A stretch of 64,000 bases of DNA from Timema cristinae (taxonomy: Eukaryota; Arthropoda; Insecta; Phasmatodea; Timematidae): assembly GCA_039000515.1 (NCBI GenBank), contig JBCFYV010000001.1:12625928-12689927 (forward strand), given 5' to 3'. Positions 22,785 to 35,444 of this stretch are shown one piece after another (the stretch's first letter is position 1; each line of letters starts with the position of its first letter). The notes below the pieces were generated by a model. The model saw only the letters and a list, made by a program, of their open reading frames with translations, was not told the origin of the DNA and did no database searches. A program made the translations under genes and the position numbers.

Positions 22785-23259
22785 CATTGGTTCTCAAACG
22801 GGCTTCTATGAAGGGGTACCAGGAGTTTCGTGAGACAATTATGCGTTATGGCGATAAAAAACATTATTAATGTTTTTTTTTAATTTTACGCTAGTCATTC
22901 ATAAACATCCTTCTCATTAACAGCATATCCAGTTTAACTATGAAATAAAATGGAATAACTTTTCAACACTAACATTATTAGATTCTAAAAAAAAAGTATT
23001 AAAAAGTCGGTAAAGGACAGTAGCATTTTGAAGTTTTATTATTTTTACCGTGTAAAATATGTAACACAAATGTAAGAACTAATTAATTTTATTATTAACA
23101 TGAGATTACTACTCAACTACTTTTTATTCGAAGTTAAAAAAAACTTGTAGTACAGTGTTTTAGAGGGAGAGGGGATGAGACAGGAAGATACATGGGTTCC
23201 TCAGTAGGTTTAGTAGAATTTTTTTGGGTTCTGTGTGATAAATAGTTTGAGAACCACTG
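22785..23259. mobile_element. hAT-like MITE, CAGTGGTTCTCAAAC type
   Basis: The left end is CATTGGTTCTCAAACG; the right end inverted is CAGTGGTTCTCAAACTA. The flanks are ATCTAAGG (22777-22784) and GTCTAAGG (23260-23267), 7 of 8. At 475 bp with AT-rich inside and no transposase, it is non-autonomous. The terminal motif is the common Charlie-type hAT end. Confidence 0.85.
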
Positions 23260-23267
23260 GTCTAAGG

Positions 23268-23904
23268 TATGATGGTGCTTTTTGGTGGTGATATGAGCAC
23301 GTCTAAATGTGGTCGCTATATAAATAGGACGAACCATCCTAGTATGACCAGATGGTAATGGGACCCCTTTCTATATGACTGTTCTGAATGAGCAACTGTT
23401 CGCTCTAGTGAAATACAGGTCGTACCTATAGGAACCCGAAGGGTAATTTCATGTACGCTATCTACTACATAAACGCCCCTCTATGTATATCAAATCGTAG
23501 GCTGAGGTTACTTCTGAGTTCTCTCAACTACATTGCCGCTTTTTCCATTGCTCGTGTCAAAGCCTGCTGTTAAAAACAATTTGACTCTCCTCCACAATGC
23601 TCTCAAACCGGCAAAGGTTCAATTTAAACCCCTCCGTTATCCTTCCAGAACGTTTCAACTCCTAACATTTCACTGCTCTCTTACTTTTTATTCAAGTTCT
23701 GGAACAAAAATAAAAAAATACAATCCCGTCGTTGTAGGCAATTTTGCTTAAAATCTTCAACAATTATTTTATCTTCACTATCTAAATGTGGCCTTTGCCC
23801 TTGCAAATGGCTCCATTCGTTTCTAAAGATGGTTTTCAATTAGCTTTCAAAATGTTGCGCCCATTTAACCCGGCATTGTGTCTCATTCCGCCTTGCAGCG
23901 TGGT
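23268..23904. other. Unassigned sequence
   Basis: Nothing supported. Confidence 0.5.
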
Positions 23905-24238
23905 TCTACTGCATGGCAATTAGCTAGAGAGTGGTATCTTGCATGGAAGCTAGCTAGAGAGCTAAACACTGCATGGCAATTAGTTAGAGAGTAGTATCTT
24001 GCATGGAAGCTAGCTAGAGAGCTAAACGCTGCATGGCAATTAGCTAGAGACTGGTATACTGAATGGCAGTTTGCTAGAGAGTGATATAATGCATGGTGGT
24101 GACTAGAGAGTTATATACTGCATGGCAGCTAGCTAGAGAGTGATATAATGCATGGTGGTTGACTAGAGAGTTTATACTGCATGGCAGCTAGCTAGAGAGT
24201 GATATATTGCACGACAGCTAGCTATAGGAGGATATACT
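23905..24238 (+). repeat. 30-bp tandem array, about 11 copies
   Basis: The unit is GCATGGCAATTAGCTAGAGA plus GTGGTATCTT. Two unit types alternate (GTGGTATCTT and GCTAAACACT endings), giving a 60-bp dimer at first; later copies are diverged. The unit centre holds AGCTAGCT, a perfect palindrome. Confidence 0.85.
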
Positions 24239-24501
24239 TTAGTGATAGTTTTCTGCTCAAGAGTCAATCAAACTCAGAATTGTTTAATATTATTGCACAA
24301 ACTCCACCTGCTGAGTTAAGGTATCCTAACTGTGGGTGCTGTAGCTGTGACACTAAATATGCTGTCACAGCTTAAGTTCGATTCTTTCTTGCTGCTACAA
24401 GGATACAAGGGACAGTAGAATGTGAGAGCATGAGTCACAGCTGACTAGTTTCATTGTGTCTTGTTCCCTCTTTTCTCCCTCAGCGTACTGACCACACTGA
24501 T

Positions 24502-24652
24502 GAGGTAACATACAAGTATTCACGTGGAGGGGGAGGGAGAAATTATTTAGGTTAAAGCACACCCTACAGGCCCAACTAGGAGTCGAACCCCGACTTCCCT
24601 GCCACCGGCAAATCAAACTTAGATAATGTTGCATGCCCACCGAGACGGGATT
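24502..24652 (-). repeat. Diverged tRNA-headed SINE
   Basis: ATTCACGTGGAGGGGGAGGG is the tail I block; the inverted B box is GGAGTCGAACCCCGAC. The head ends GCATGCCCACCGAGACGGG. Confidence 0.55.
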
Positions 24653-24784
24653 AGCTTAGAAGTCAGGTGTGTTCTACCATAAGTAGGCTTTTGGCCTAGG
24701 TCCGTTTGATGGGACTGTACGAGTAGACTGTAAACCCCTCCCCCCAACCTCCCGTTATCTATTTAACCAACCACACACACTATA

Positions 24785-25225
24785 ATGTGTGTGAAGAGAG
24801 GGTATATGCGTGCATTGGTTTTAAAAGGTAGGAAGTTTGATACAGTATTAGTGAAACGGTTACCTAATACAGTCCCTATCAAACTTCGATGCCTTAATAA
24901 CCATCCTAAGGCTGCCACTATCATCTTGGTCATTAAGATGCCTGGGAAGAGGACGAGAAATCACAACAAATTAAACTACCCAGATCTCGCTTTCTGCTGT
25001 TCAAATTGTTCCGTTGAGAGGTTGCTCCTTGGTATCGTGAGGTTAATTGTCCTCCACACCTCCCCTCGGCAAGGTGTGACGTCATTAATCAATACCTTAT
25101 TTTCATCTCGGAATGTTCATCAGACTCGCGGTGACCTCGTCCTTGGACAAGAGCGTTCACATGTTGGGTTAGAGACGGGTTCACTCTGTACACCGCGTGT
25201 TAACCGTGTCTACTTCTTTGGTTAA
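24785..25225 (+). other. Unassigned 146-codon open frame
   Basis: This is the longest frame outside the satellites. It begins MCVKRGYMRALVLKGRK and ends PRVNRVYFFG. I recognise no domain, signal peptide or membrane segment. Its 5' part overlaps the hairpin at 24832-24887. Probably chance. Confidence 0.15.
24832..24887. repeat. Imperfect hairpin, 11-bp and 7-bp stems
   Basis: GAAGTTTGATA (24832-24842) pairs with TATCAAACTTC (24877-24887). Inside, GTATTAG pairs with CTAATAC. Confidence 0.6.
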
Positions 25226-25308
25226 GGATGAGGAAGGTTTGGCTGAAAATAAATGTACCTGCACTTGTTTCAAGGGAGGATAATAAAAAATTTAGGAAAA
25301 AATCACCT
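25226..25308 (-). repeat. L2-type SINE, left half, interrupted
   Basis: The tail I blocks GATGAGGAAGGTTTGG and AATGTACCTGCACTTG run up to AAAAAATCACCTGA, where another SINE begins. The rest continues at 25601. Confidence 0.6.
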
Positions 25309-25600
25309 GAGTAGGGCCGACCTCGAGGCTCGTGCTTGGGGTAAGGTGCCTTCCTCAGCACCCGATGTTTGTGGGTTCAAACCCAGAAGGGTCATTGGAT
25401 TTTTCTTGAGTGATAAGAATCCGTAGCACAACTTCCTTCGTAGGGGAAATAAAGCCGTTGGTCCCATGTTGATTGTGGCTTGTAAGAGAACCCTGGTAGG
25501 TATGTGGTCTCTTTCGCTTTCACTCATAGAAATTCACATATGCTGATATAATCAGTCGCTTCAGAAAGTTCACGTTGAATACCTCAAATAAATAATAAAT
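25309..25600 (+). repeat. Full-length SINE with tail II
   Basis: The tRNA-like head CGACCTCGAGGCTCGTGCTT leads to the B box GGGTTCAAACCCAG. The body is CCGTAGCACAACTTCCTTCG, then tail II CTGATATAATCAGTCGCTTC, AGAAAGTTCACGTTGAATAC and ATAAATAATAAATAAAT. AAATCACC at both sides (near 25300 and 25601) looks like the target duplication. Partial relatives: 57925-58078 (head and body) and 35396-35440 (tail). Confidence 0.8.
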
Positions 25601-25705
25601 AAATCACCCTAAGGCACGGCCGAACGGGATTCGAACTCCAATATCCTCTTCGTTGTAAATCCAGTATGAACCTGAGAATGGCAGCTCTGTGAAGTTGGCA
25701 GCACC
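25601..25705 (-). repeat. L2-type SINE, right half
   Basis: It resumes with AAATCACCCTAAGGCACGGC and the inverted B box GGGATTCGAACTCC. Confidence 0.55.
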
Positions 25706-26376
25706 TATTACGGCACAATTTATGAGACCATCATGGTGCTGCCAGTGGGTGTCTTCCCCTAGATCATAGACTACCCTCTGGTCCTACCTCATGAACTGTG
25801 GCGTGTAACCAAGGTATCCCCAAACCACTGAGCCATGGGAGTGGACCACAGAGATACAGCTTTTGTCTCTCTTTGTCATCCAACCTCCCGATATCTTTGC
25901 GCCTTTGTGTGACTCGATTAGCCGTAATACAGTGGCTCGGGGTCTCGTGCAATATTCTCCTCTCCCCCTGTAAGATAGTCTACAGGTATATCAGCTGTCA
26001 AGAGGCTGGGTGACGCGATTTATGTGCGCTCAACCGCATAGCCATGAATATTGATACACGCCCCCTTCTCGGGACAAGAGGGAGTCAAGTCTCACTTTTG
26101 AGCACGGGCTATTTATACCTACCCTACAGACTGGCTCATTACACGCCAATCAATTGTGATACAGTCGGATAGAGATTGTACATTTACACCAACACTATCG
26201 CACGAGTATCATCTCCGATTAAATATTAATGGAGATAAAGAGTTAATAAAAGTTCCTAATACTGAACTTTGTTGACATATTAAATAATATTCGGACAAAA
26301 ACGGCATTAAAAAGGCCGTTTTTAACAATTTTAGAATGTCTTCACAGATAAGCACTGTGCAAAAATCTTCATTCTG

Positions 26377-26379
<3 letters not shown>
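25706..26379. other. Unassigned sequence
   Basis: Nothing supported. Confidence 0.5.
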
Positions 26380-26442
<63 letters not shown>

Positions 26443-26707
26443 GCACAGCGTCTTACTACCTGTTCGGGTTATACGCACTTACGCTAATGTGTAATGGTAG
26501 GGTGACTGTGAGATGAAATGGAGGACCTACAGTTTAACGTGGGATCCGAACCACGGTGGAGGCCTGGCATTCCACACATTCACAAGATGTCTTGTCAGAG
26601 GTGAAGGAAGGGTTTGGCAATCAGATAAATTTGTGCCGGGACCGAGGATTGAACCCCGGTCCCCCAGCATAGAAGTCCGACACCATACCCCGAGACCGCC
26701 AGGTCCC
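26380..26707 (-). repeat. P SINE with long ATT tail
   Basis: The ATT run at 26380-26442 is the 3' tail of the inverted element. Tail I (CCTGTTCGGGTTATACGC) follows, then the P body, inverted B box GATTGAACCCCGG, and head end GAGACCGCCAGGTCC. Confidence 0.9.
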
Positions 26708-27289
26708 CAGTTTAATATAAAAATATACATTTTACTCGACGCATAATAATATTGGGCCACGGTACCCCTTGTTCACTGACCAGGAGGAATATAGCATATA
26801 ATAAACTCGAGGGATGATATAATTTCGGTCCAACACATATTTTTTGCCTTATATAGGTTAGGTTGGATGAGGTTAGATTATATTAGATTAGCTAGTCATT
26901 TTATTGTGTCTACTTTCAATGACTTGTTTTTTCGTTCAGCTTGAGAAAACATTTATAAACATCCTAAACGGTGCGCCACAACAGCCAGGGGAGAATTAGT
27001 ACACCACTACACCCCTATTTACAACTCCCAAAAAAAGAACTCGTGGCCCAATGCGGGACTAACGATACCCTTTTAAACGCAGGACATATCGGGTACACGT
27101 GTCTAACTGTAATACACTCGTTTTATTTACTCTACAATTTTCCTAGAAGTGTGGGAACATTAGTATGGTGGGTAAATTATGGATGGTCGCAAGATCTTAG
27201 ATAAGTTTGTAAGTCGATCAGGACTCAAAAAAATCTCCGACTCCTGCCTGCCATGGACCATTTCACTACCGAAACTGATTTTTTTTTAA

Positions 27290-27291
<2 letters not shown>
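26708..27291. other. Unassigned sequence
   Basis: Nothing supported. Confidence 0.5.
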
Positions 27292-27341
<50 letters not shown>

Positions 27342-27604
27342 GCACCGCGTCTTACTACCCATTCGGGTTGTACGCACTTACACTAATGTGTAATGGTAGG
27401 ATGAGTGTGAGATGAAATGAAGGACCTACAGTTTAACGTGGAATCCGAACCACGGTGGAGGCCTGGCATTCCCCACATTCACAAGATGTCTTGTCAGAGG
27501 TGAAGGAAGGGTTTGGTAATCAGATAAATCTTTACCGGGACCAAGGATTGAACCCCGGCCGCCAGCACAGTAGTCTGACACCTTACCTCTAGACCACCAG
27601 GTCA
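27292..27604 (-). repeat. P SINE, full length with ATT tail
   Basis: ATT run, tail I (CCCATTCGGGTTGTACGC), P body and head end GACCACCAGGTCACC. Flanking AAACTGATTTT and AAACGGATTTT could be an imperfect duplication. Confidence 0.9.
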
Positions 27605-27714
27605 CCAAAACGGATTTTGATCTAATTAGTTCTAAGTGTACCTTAGCCCCTTTTTCCGCTCCAGCCTTGTTTCTCGACAGAGCAGGGCTGCAGCCGGAGA
27701 AGAGGTAATGTCTG

Positions 27715-27834
27715 TTCACGGTAGGAATTGACTTCTGAAAGGCCTTTTTCCCTACCATAAATCTATTAAATAGTAGGATATTGGTAGGAAAAAAGACCTT
27801 TCAGAGAGTAATTCCTACCGTGAATGGAATTTAC
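27715..27834. repeat. Long imperfect hairpin, 120 bp
   Basis: TTCACGGTAGGAATT (27715) pairs with AATTCCTACCGTGAA (ending 27834). TGAAAGG and TTTTTCCCTACCA pair with TGGTAGGAAAAA and CCTTTCA. The arms are about 45 bp with a loop of about 25 nt. It could be a foldback MITE; a transcript would fold like a miRNA precursor. Confidence 0.75.
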
Positions 27835-28129
27835 ATCTGCGTCGCCGAGGTTGGTATAACTGCTGTGGTTGGTGGTACTATCTGTGCGCGGAGCATTGAT
27901 TTACAGGCTCTGTGGTTTGAAGGCATGACAGGTCTGGGAAATTAGATTTACGTTCTGCTTGGAGGTTTTTTAGTAAGAAATATGTCTCGTCCTTTCTTAC
28001 GATATCGCTGCCCCTCCTCATCGTGGGAAATGTTGATCAGTCTATCTTAGCTGATGAGACGTCTGGTAATTAATTGTTTTTAACGTTTGTGTTGAGCTTG
28101 GTTTAATGGCACGATGCGTGCACTTTAAA
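27835..28129. other. Unassigned spacer
   Basis: Nothing supported. Confidence 0.5.
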
Positions 28130-28137
28130 GTGCTCAT

Positions 28138-28952
28138 CAGTGGCGGCTCGTGTATAGGCACTGCGGAACTGCAGAACCCCCTATTTCCACTTGATATGAT
28201 CGATAACATTTAATATAATGAGTCCTTTTTTCTTTAATTCCTTATTATTGTAGTACAATATATATTCCTTAAGCTTAGTGTCAGTACTTAAGTAGACATC
28301 CTCTAGTTTATGAAAACGATACAAAAATCTTTGTATGGAACTGTGCGCTTCACAGTGCCAGCGACGTGGTATTTGACTGTTGTGCGCTTGCGCACATAGG
28401 ATGGGGTGGGAGAAAGGTGGGACTGCCAGGTAGAGAGAGCACTGTTGCTCTCACAGTGCCGGCTCTGGTGTGATGGTGGAAGAAAGTTTTTCTTACTCTG
28501 CGTGTGTTGTGCTTAAAAACCGTGTACCATATTCTTGAATGTGATAAAGTGTAGAAGAGTGCAGAATTAGATTATTATTCTGCTTCCAGATAATCTATTT
28601 GATTAATTTTTTTTCGGTTATTTTATTTAACAGAAAGACTAAATGCACTTTCAGTACTTTCAATGGAGAAAAATTCCCTCAAATGTCATCCAGAGATCAA
28701 GGAGAAAATTATTGAACTTTTTGCGCAAATTAAAACAATAAGAATGGATTTAATTTTTTAATTAATAGATCAAGCTGGAACTGTAACAATTTAAGTTAAA
28801 GTAATTTAAAAAATAATAATAAGATTTTATCAAATTCCTGAATAAATTTTCTTTTATACATGTTTTTTTTTTCCTTTTACACAATTTTAAAACAAAGGAT
28901 AACACTTTTCTAGAGCAGCACCCCCACTAATTTTAGCTACGAGCCGCCACTT
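28138..28952 (+). mobile_element. hAT-like element, 815 bp, complete ends
   Basis: The left end CAGTGGCGGCTCGT and inverted right end AAGTGGCGGCTCGT match at 13 of 14. The flanks are GTGCTCAT (28130-28137) and GTGCTCAC (28953-28960), 7 of 8. Eight-base duplications and the CAGTGGCG start fit hAT. The second copy is at 3955-4633. It holds only a 32-codon frame near its 3' end, so it needs transposase from elsewhere. Confidence 0.9.
28663..28761 (+). pseudogene. 32-codon frame in the hAT-like element
   Basis: It starts MEKNSLKCHPEIKEKIIE and ends IRMDLIF. The other copy keeps the frame despite a whole-codon indel. It may be the retained last exon of a hAT transposase; unproven. Confidence 0.25.
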
Positions 28953-29024
28953 GTGCTCACTTCTGGTATCCGGGGCCGCGATCTGGTGGAGAACGAACCA
29001 ACACTTGGTTGTCAACTGGAACTG

Positions 29025-29270
29025 TTTGGGTGGTCAGATGGTCTCTAAGGCGTCCTCTCTAGCACTAGCCTTGACTGAGAGATGACGGGTTTACTGGGGC
29101 TCGAATCCCGGTCCTGTATACTGAAGGTTCTTACTAAATGGTTGTCCACACTCTCACGCCAATGTGGCTACACTTCATATGAATTTAACCTTCCTGATCC
29201 CTAATACATTACTGTAATTGGTAAATACACGTACAACCCGAACGGGTAGTAAGACCTGGTGCTAAAAATA
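29025..29270 (+). repeat. L2 SINE, full length
   Basis: The head GGTGGTCAGATGGTCTCTAA has the A box; the B box GGGGCTCGAATCCCGG is at 29096-29111. Tail I ends CCCGAACGGGTAGTAAGACC. Confidence 0.8.
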
Positions 29271-29517
29271 CAGTTGTCAACTGGTCAGACACTTTTTCAC
29301 AAGAAGAGCCCTCCTTATCTGACACCTAGATAAGTTACTAGATCTACCTTAATGTGTTCATACGTCAATTCATATTATCTGCAGCTGTCATGTTTGATGG
29401 GTGTCCAAATAATGACTATAAGCTAAAAATAATAATAATAATAAAATAAAATGTTATCAATGTTGACCGTGAGAAACATAATTACGTTTGTATTTTCTGA
29501 AACTCCCTTCTTGTAAA

Positions 29518-29690
29518 AATTGGTCTATAGCGCGTCTTCCTACAGAACTAATATCAGGTTCAATTCCCAGCATGGACGAAAAAAATGTATCATCTGTATA
29601 ATCGAGGCTTTATTACATTTCACAGTGTTGAATTAACGGTCGGGGGATCGGGTGTTGTGTCTGTTCTAATTACCTCGCTCTACTTTAGTC
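29518..29690 (+). repeat. tRNA-like SINE fragment related to 3690-3935
   Basis: The B-box-like AGGTTCAATTCCC at 29557-29569 is followed by GAATTAACGGTCGGGGGATC and GTTGTGTCTGTT, as in the copy at 3690. Tail II is missing. Confidence 0.5.
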
Positions 29691-30740
29691 CAGTGTAACC
29701 TGGGGATTAATACAAATCCGGGATTAACATCATGACCCCTCCCCCCTCGCACGGTTTCATAAAAAAAGTTGTTCTTGTTTTGTCTTGGTTACACGTTAGA
29801 ACGTTCTTTATTTTATCAAAAATAAATACACATATATAATACATAAAATGTCATGAAAAGTGTAAACTTCCGGACGTCGATTCGCGTCCCCTTCATCCCG
29901 GAAGCCGGTTCTACATATGAAAGGACTCAGATGCGTCGCAGACGTTTACATACGGCACATGGCCGTATCCGTTCGTCGTCCTTGGTTTGGTTCCTAGCCG
30001 GGTTTAGTGTACGGCCTATCACCTGGATTCACGTGTCGGTTTATAACTCGGCGCTAGATTTAAATATATTATGTTCAGGCACCAGGTAGTTTATCTTCCC
30101 TACCAACGATTAGACTAGGTTTGATTTAAATTAAAGTTATAATATCACAAATCAATATTAAGGTAATTTATTCCACACTTTGGTTCTGGTTATACAAGAC
30201 TGAGACTGATTATAAAGAATGTAAGTTGAGTTGGGGTGTTAGTTCATATGCAGCCAGCTCTTTTACTACTCTAACACACGTCCCTGTGTTTGCTGGTGTT
30301 ATCGCGAGTGTTTTTCCAATGACTGCCACGAGGGGTTTTTGTAACCCTTACCGCGTTCCCTTGGACGATTTCTCTTCTTAGAAATAAATCGGCCAAACGT
30401 CGCTTTCACTGTCACTTAAATATTTCGGTGTTGTTTGAAGAGATCTTTTACAATTTGTCTGTTCTTTACTGCTAGTTTTTAAGTATCGTAAATACTAAAA
30501 AAAACATAGGTATTGTGCCCTTATTTTAAAGAGTGGGACCAAGTGACGCTACAGTATGTCCTTGAATAAAGTTCAAATATACTTCTAAAGTTCACATGAA
30601 ATAGCCTATACTCACATGTAGTAATTCTTCAAAATTCCGTATGTTTAAGTTGTTATTTACAATAATTTTGTATTATTATTTTTTTCAAAATTCAGTGCAA
30701 AATTATCAGAAGATTTCTCCTTTAAAAGGCTTACATTTTG
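29691..30740. other. Unassigned sequence
   Basis: No supported gene. The frame at 29853-30089 shows nothing recognisable. Confidence 0.5.
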
Positions 30741-30748
30741 ATTTTAAG

Positions 30749-31977
<1,229 letters not shown>

Positions 31978-31985
31978 TTCTAAAA

Positions 31986-32719
31986 AATAATTCAACGTCG
32001 CTTTACGAGAGAATTTTTACTTTTTGATTAAATCAAAAGCTTAGAAACCTAGATCTAGCCTTTCTCTATCAAATAAACTCGTGTTTTGATTGTGCCACAA
32101 AAAAACATTCTAAGATAATCCGGGATTGTTTGACAAAGTTTTATTTAAGTTATCGGTATCAAAACCTTTAAACTTGAAATCTTAACAAATATAACTTGTC
32201 AGAATTTTCGCCAAAAGTTTTTTCGAAAAGAATATTAAAACATATTAAACCACTTCATAAATTATCCGGGATTTGTAACGTCTGTACCAATTACCAGTGC
32301 AAGCACAAGCAATAGACCACCATTAAAAAAGGCATCCCTTGTAATGAACCTGAATAAAGGATGTTTGACTGAGATACGGACCCTAACCGTCTCCCTCTTC
32401 TCACCTTGAGGTGACCTCTAATTAATATTTTAACATCACTCTAACTTCCAACTTACCCGCCTACTGCCTTGTCCTGTCAGTACAGGACCTAGAGGGAGGC
32501 GGGAGGGGGGCTAATGGATTATTTTGAAATGGTAAAAAGCTTATCTGAGTGGTTTGATCAAAGTTGGTTGGAACCACTCGTGCGCTTTGTCTTCCTGTAC
32601 TCCTAGCTCTTAATGTTCCTTAATTGACGTCATCTTTGATGTCCTGGCAATACCTAGACCGGATTATAGCCGCGGGAATAACTGAGTCATATTCCGTGAA
32701 GTTGAAGTTTAAAACGGCG
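31986..32719. other. Unassigned AT-rich sequence
   Basis: Nothing supported. Confidence 0.5.
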
Positions 32720-33089
32720 GGACACTCACTCAGATGAGGTCTAGAACTGCAGAATCCTAGAACTCTGAACTGTTACATACTCGATAACCTAACTGCTGAA
32801 CACTCCCCTCAGATAAACTCTAGAATGCATACATACCTAGATGACTAGAACTAGTAACATTCACCTCAGATGAACTATAGAACTGCTGTAACACTCACCT
32901 CAGATAAACTCTAGAACTGCAGTAACATTCACCTCAGATGAACTATAGACTGCTGTACATCTAGATGAACTCTAGAACTCAAAACATTCACCTCAGATGA
33001 ACTCTAGAACTGCAGAAACACTCACTTAATGACTCTAGAACTGAAACATTCCTCAGAAACTCTAGACTGCAATAACATTCACCTCAGGC
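32720..33089 (+). repeat. 34-bp tandem array, about 11 copies
   Basis: The unit is AACTCTAGAACTGCAGTAAC plus ATTCACCTCAGATG. It contains the palindromes TCTAGA and CTGCAG. Middle copies have many small deletions. Confidence 0.85.
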
Positions 33090-33131
33090 GAAAATATTGT
33101 TGAGCTTTGCTCACTTGAACAATTTTTTCTA

Positions 33132-33326
33132 CTATAACGTTGGACGCTGTCTAGATTTAATACCCTCTCTATTACCCTTTTTTCCAAACCGTTGATGAAT
33201 GGCTGCTTCTATTATTTCACGGGTTCTTCCCGGACTGTATAATTTAATTTCCTCCCACCTCACCTTGAGACTCGTTGGGCGCAAAGTGGAAGTAAGAAGT
33301 GTTGTAGGAGGTTGAGAAGATGCCAT
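33132..33326 (-). pseudogene. Possible retroelement C-terminal remnant
   Basis: The frame contains GRTREIIEAAIHQRF and GNREGI. Penelope-like elements often end with an IKEAIHIRK...NRD pattern after their GIY-YIG nuclease, and this is a loose match. No catalytic nuclease or reverse transcriptase residues are present. It may be chance. Confidence 0.15.
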
Positions 33327-33479
33327 GTCAGTAGAAAGAGCGTGTTCCAGCCGCCAATAAATAATAGACAGTTTCTTACCGGCAAATCCTGGTTCGGCCG
33401 AAAACGGTTGATGAGCACAATCCGCACACCTAAAAAATGATCAAAAAACTATAAAATGACCTAAAAATATGAATAATAG

Positions 33480-34090
33480 CTCGTGATAAATGGACACGAA
33501 TAAATCAAACACACACTTTGCAGATGTAAAATGCAATGAAAAGCCTTTAACAACTAGATTCTTTTATTATGCTAAATACAACATTGGTTTACAAATATCT
33601 TCTTCAGAAGGGATAGCTACCCCCTCCCAACGCAACCCTCTTTATCCTAGTAACAGTCTCACCAGGAATGTGTGTTTTACAGCCAAACAAGCAAAGAGGA
33701 TACAAAGGTCCATGCCCCACCCCACACTATCCTCTAATTCTGACAACTAAGGTTTTTTTTTTAAGAAATATGAGTATTTATGCATTTATAAAATATTAAT
33801 AGTACTTAAAAATATACTTATTCAACATAAATGTCTTAAAATGACTCAAAAATGCCTTAACATGACTAAAAAAAATGCAATAAAACAACTCAGATATGAC
33901 ACAAACTAAGAAAATATTGCCTTAAATTTCCAAAATTACAAAAAAATTACCAAATATGGCCAATACAATATAGATTTCCACAACCAAGGAATCGTGAACA
34001 GAGTTAAATAGCTATGAGCGTTGTATGTGATGAATTAATCTAATATGACATGACGTCATCTAAATCCAGGCGGGAATGAGAATAGTACGG
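33480..34090 (+). repeat. Dispersed repeat related to the inside of the 37564 element
   Basis: Blocks shared with 37840-38320 in the same order: TACAAATATCTTCTTCAGAA/TACAAATATCTTCTCCAGCC, CAGTCTCACCAGGAATGTGT, AGAGGATACAAAG, and GACGTCATCTAAATCCAGGC/GCCGTCAAATTCCAGGC. The identity is well below 100 percent. No terminal repeats were found. Confidence 0.6.
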
Positions 34091-35395
34091 AGTTGTATTG
34101 CATAGGCTTTCTCTCAATATTTCTAATCCCCGGTCTAAAAACTAATATTATTAGTCTCAGGATGAGGAAATTTCCACGATTACAATACTCTCTATACATG
34201 AGGATGTAAAAATAGTCGCCTACGAGATGAAATAATTATGCCATGGCCTACCTGAGACTACAGCTGAAATGGTTTGATGAGTTGTTTTTTTTTTTTATAC
34301 CTTATACACACCCCGTCAGCCTAATCAGAAATAATTTTAATTTGTCTAGTAATATTATATTATCAATAAAAAGTGTATCAAACTATTCTAATAATACCTT
34401 CAGCCATTGTTTGTAATAAAGATCCTTATGCTATTTCTTACTTGTCTACACTCCCAAACTTAGATAGATCTCTAGTTTATAAACTCATACCTCGGGGTCA
34501 AAACGGGATTTTAATTCTGGTTATAAAATTAAGGGTAGTTTACCGATGACTCATTTTTGAAAAAGATATATATTTTTTTAGAGAACGGCTAATCTGTGTA
34601 GTTTTTCATGATAAATACCACTCAAAACTATTATTTTTTTACGGAATTTGACAATCATTTTTCTCTCGTTAAAAGAAAAAAAATCCTAACCGATGCAAGA
34701 ACTTTCGAAAATTAAACTATACGTGTTTCTACTGAAGCAGTATTTTATTTGTTTTGACCAATTTTTTACTGCCGTTAAAACGTGCAAAAATACGTCATTT
34801 TAACTTTGGATCCTTCCACCACAGGTTTATCGCGTAGCTTTTTTTTTTTTCGCGCCCGTATGTACAAAATTTCAGTAGCAGTGGTACCAACCACTTCATC
34901 ACTGTCAAAACTGCTCTCTCCTCTTGGCAATGTTTCCAAAGATGTCAGTGAGGAGAGGGGTAAAAACAACAGCTCGATTAGCTCAAGAGAAAAGATCTGT
35001 CATATTTAAATATCAACCCCCCCCCCCAACTCTAACAACATTTTGAAAGGGGGGAGGGAGCCCACGGGGTGTAACTGATCTCTCGTTCTCTCTTGAATAA
35101 GAATGAGGGGAAGTCCCGCCAGGAAGACAAATTGTAAACCAATCTTTCGTTTCTCTTTTGTTTGTTTATCCTGCTTGTCGAGGGCTCTCATTGGTATTCA
35201 TCATCATCATCATCATCCCTTGACGTCTCGTTCCTGGCATAATCAAATGTTTGGCTCTTACGGAGGTAAATATGGAGAACTCTCGTTAGTAAAGTTGGCA
35301 CTACCTGGATCAAGTCTCGGGGACTTGTTGTTTTATAAACCTGCGAGTGAGAGCCTTGTTTTGGTTTAACAACGGCCCATTGACCGTAGTACGAT
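34091..35395. other. Unassigned AT-rich sequence
   Basis: AAATTAAGGGTAGTTTACCG at about 34527 is a fragment of the 13881 family. An ATC run lies at 35197-35217. Nothing else supported. Confidence 0.45.
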
Positions 35396-35440
35396 CCTCA
35401 ACGTAAGAGTGCTTATCGGAAAGTGCATGTTGAATATCTC
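35396..35440 (+). repeat. SINE tail II fragment
   Basis: GTGCTTATCGGAAAGTGCAT and GTTGAATATCTC match tail II. The element at 35445 is inserted at its end. Confidence 0.5.
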
Positions 35441-35444
35441 TGAA

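Noticed and set aside
24785..25225. 146-codon frame as a gene
   Set aside because: No domain, contains a DNA hairpin, and runs into a SINE; kept only as an unassigned frame.
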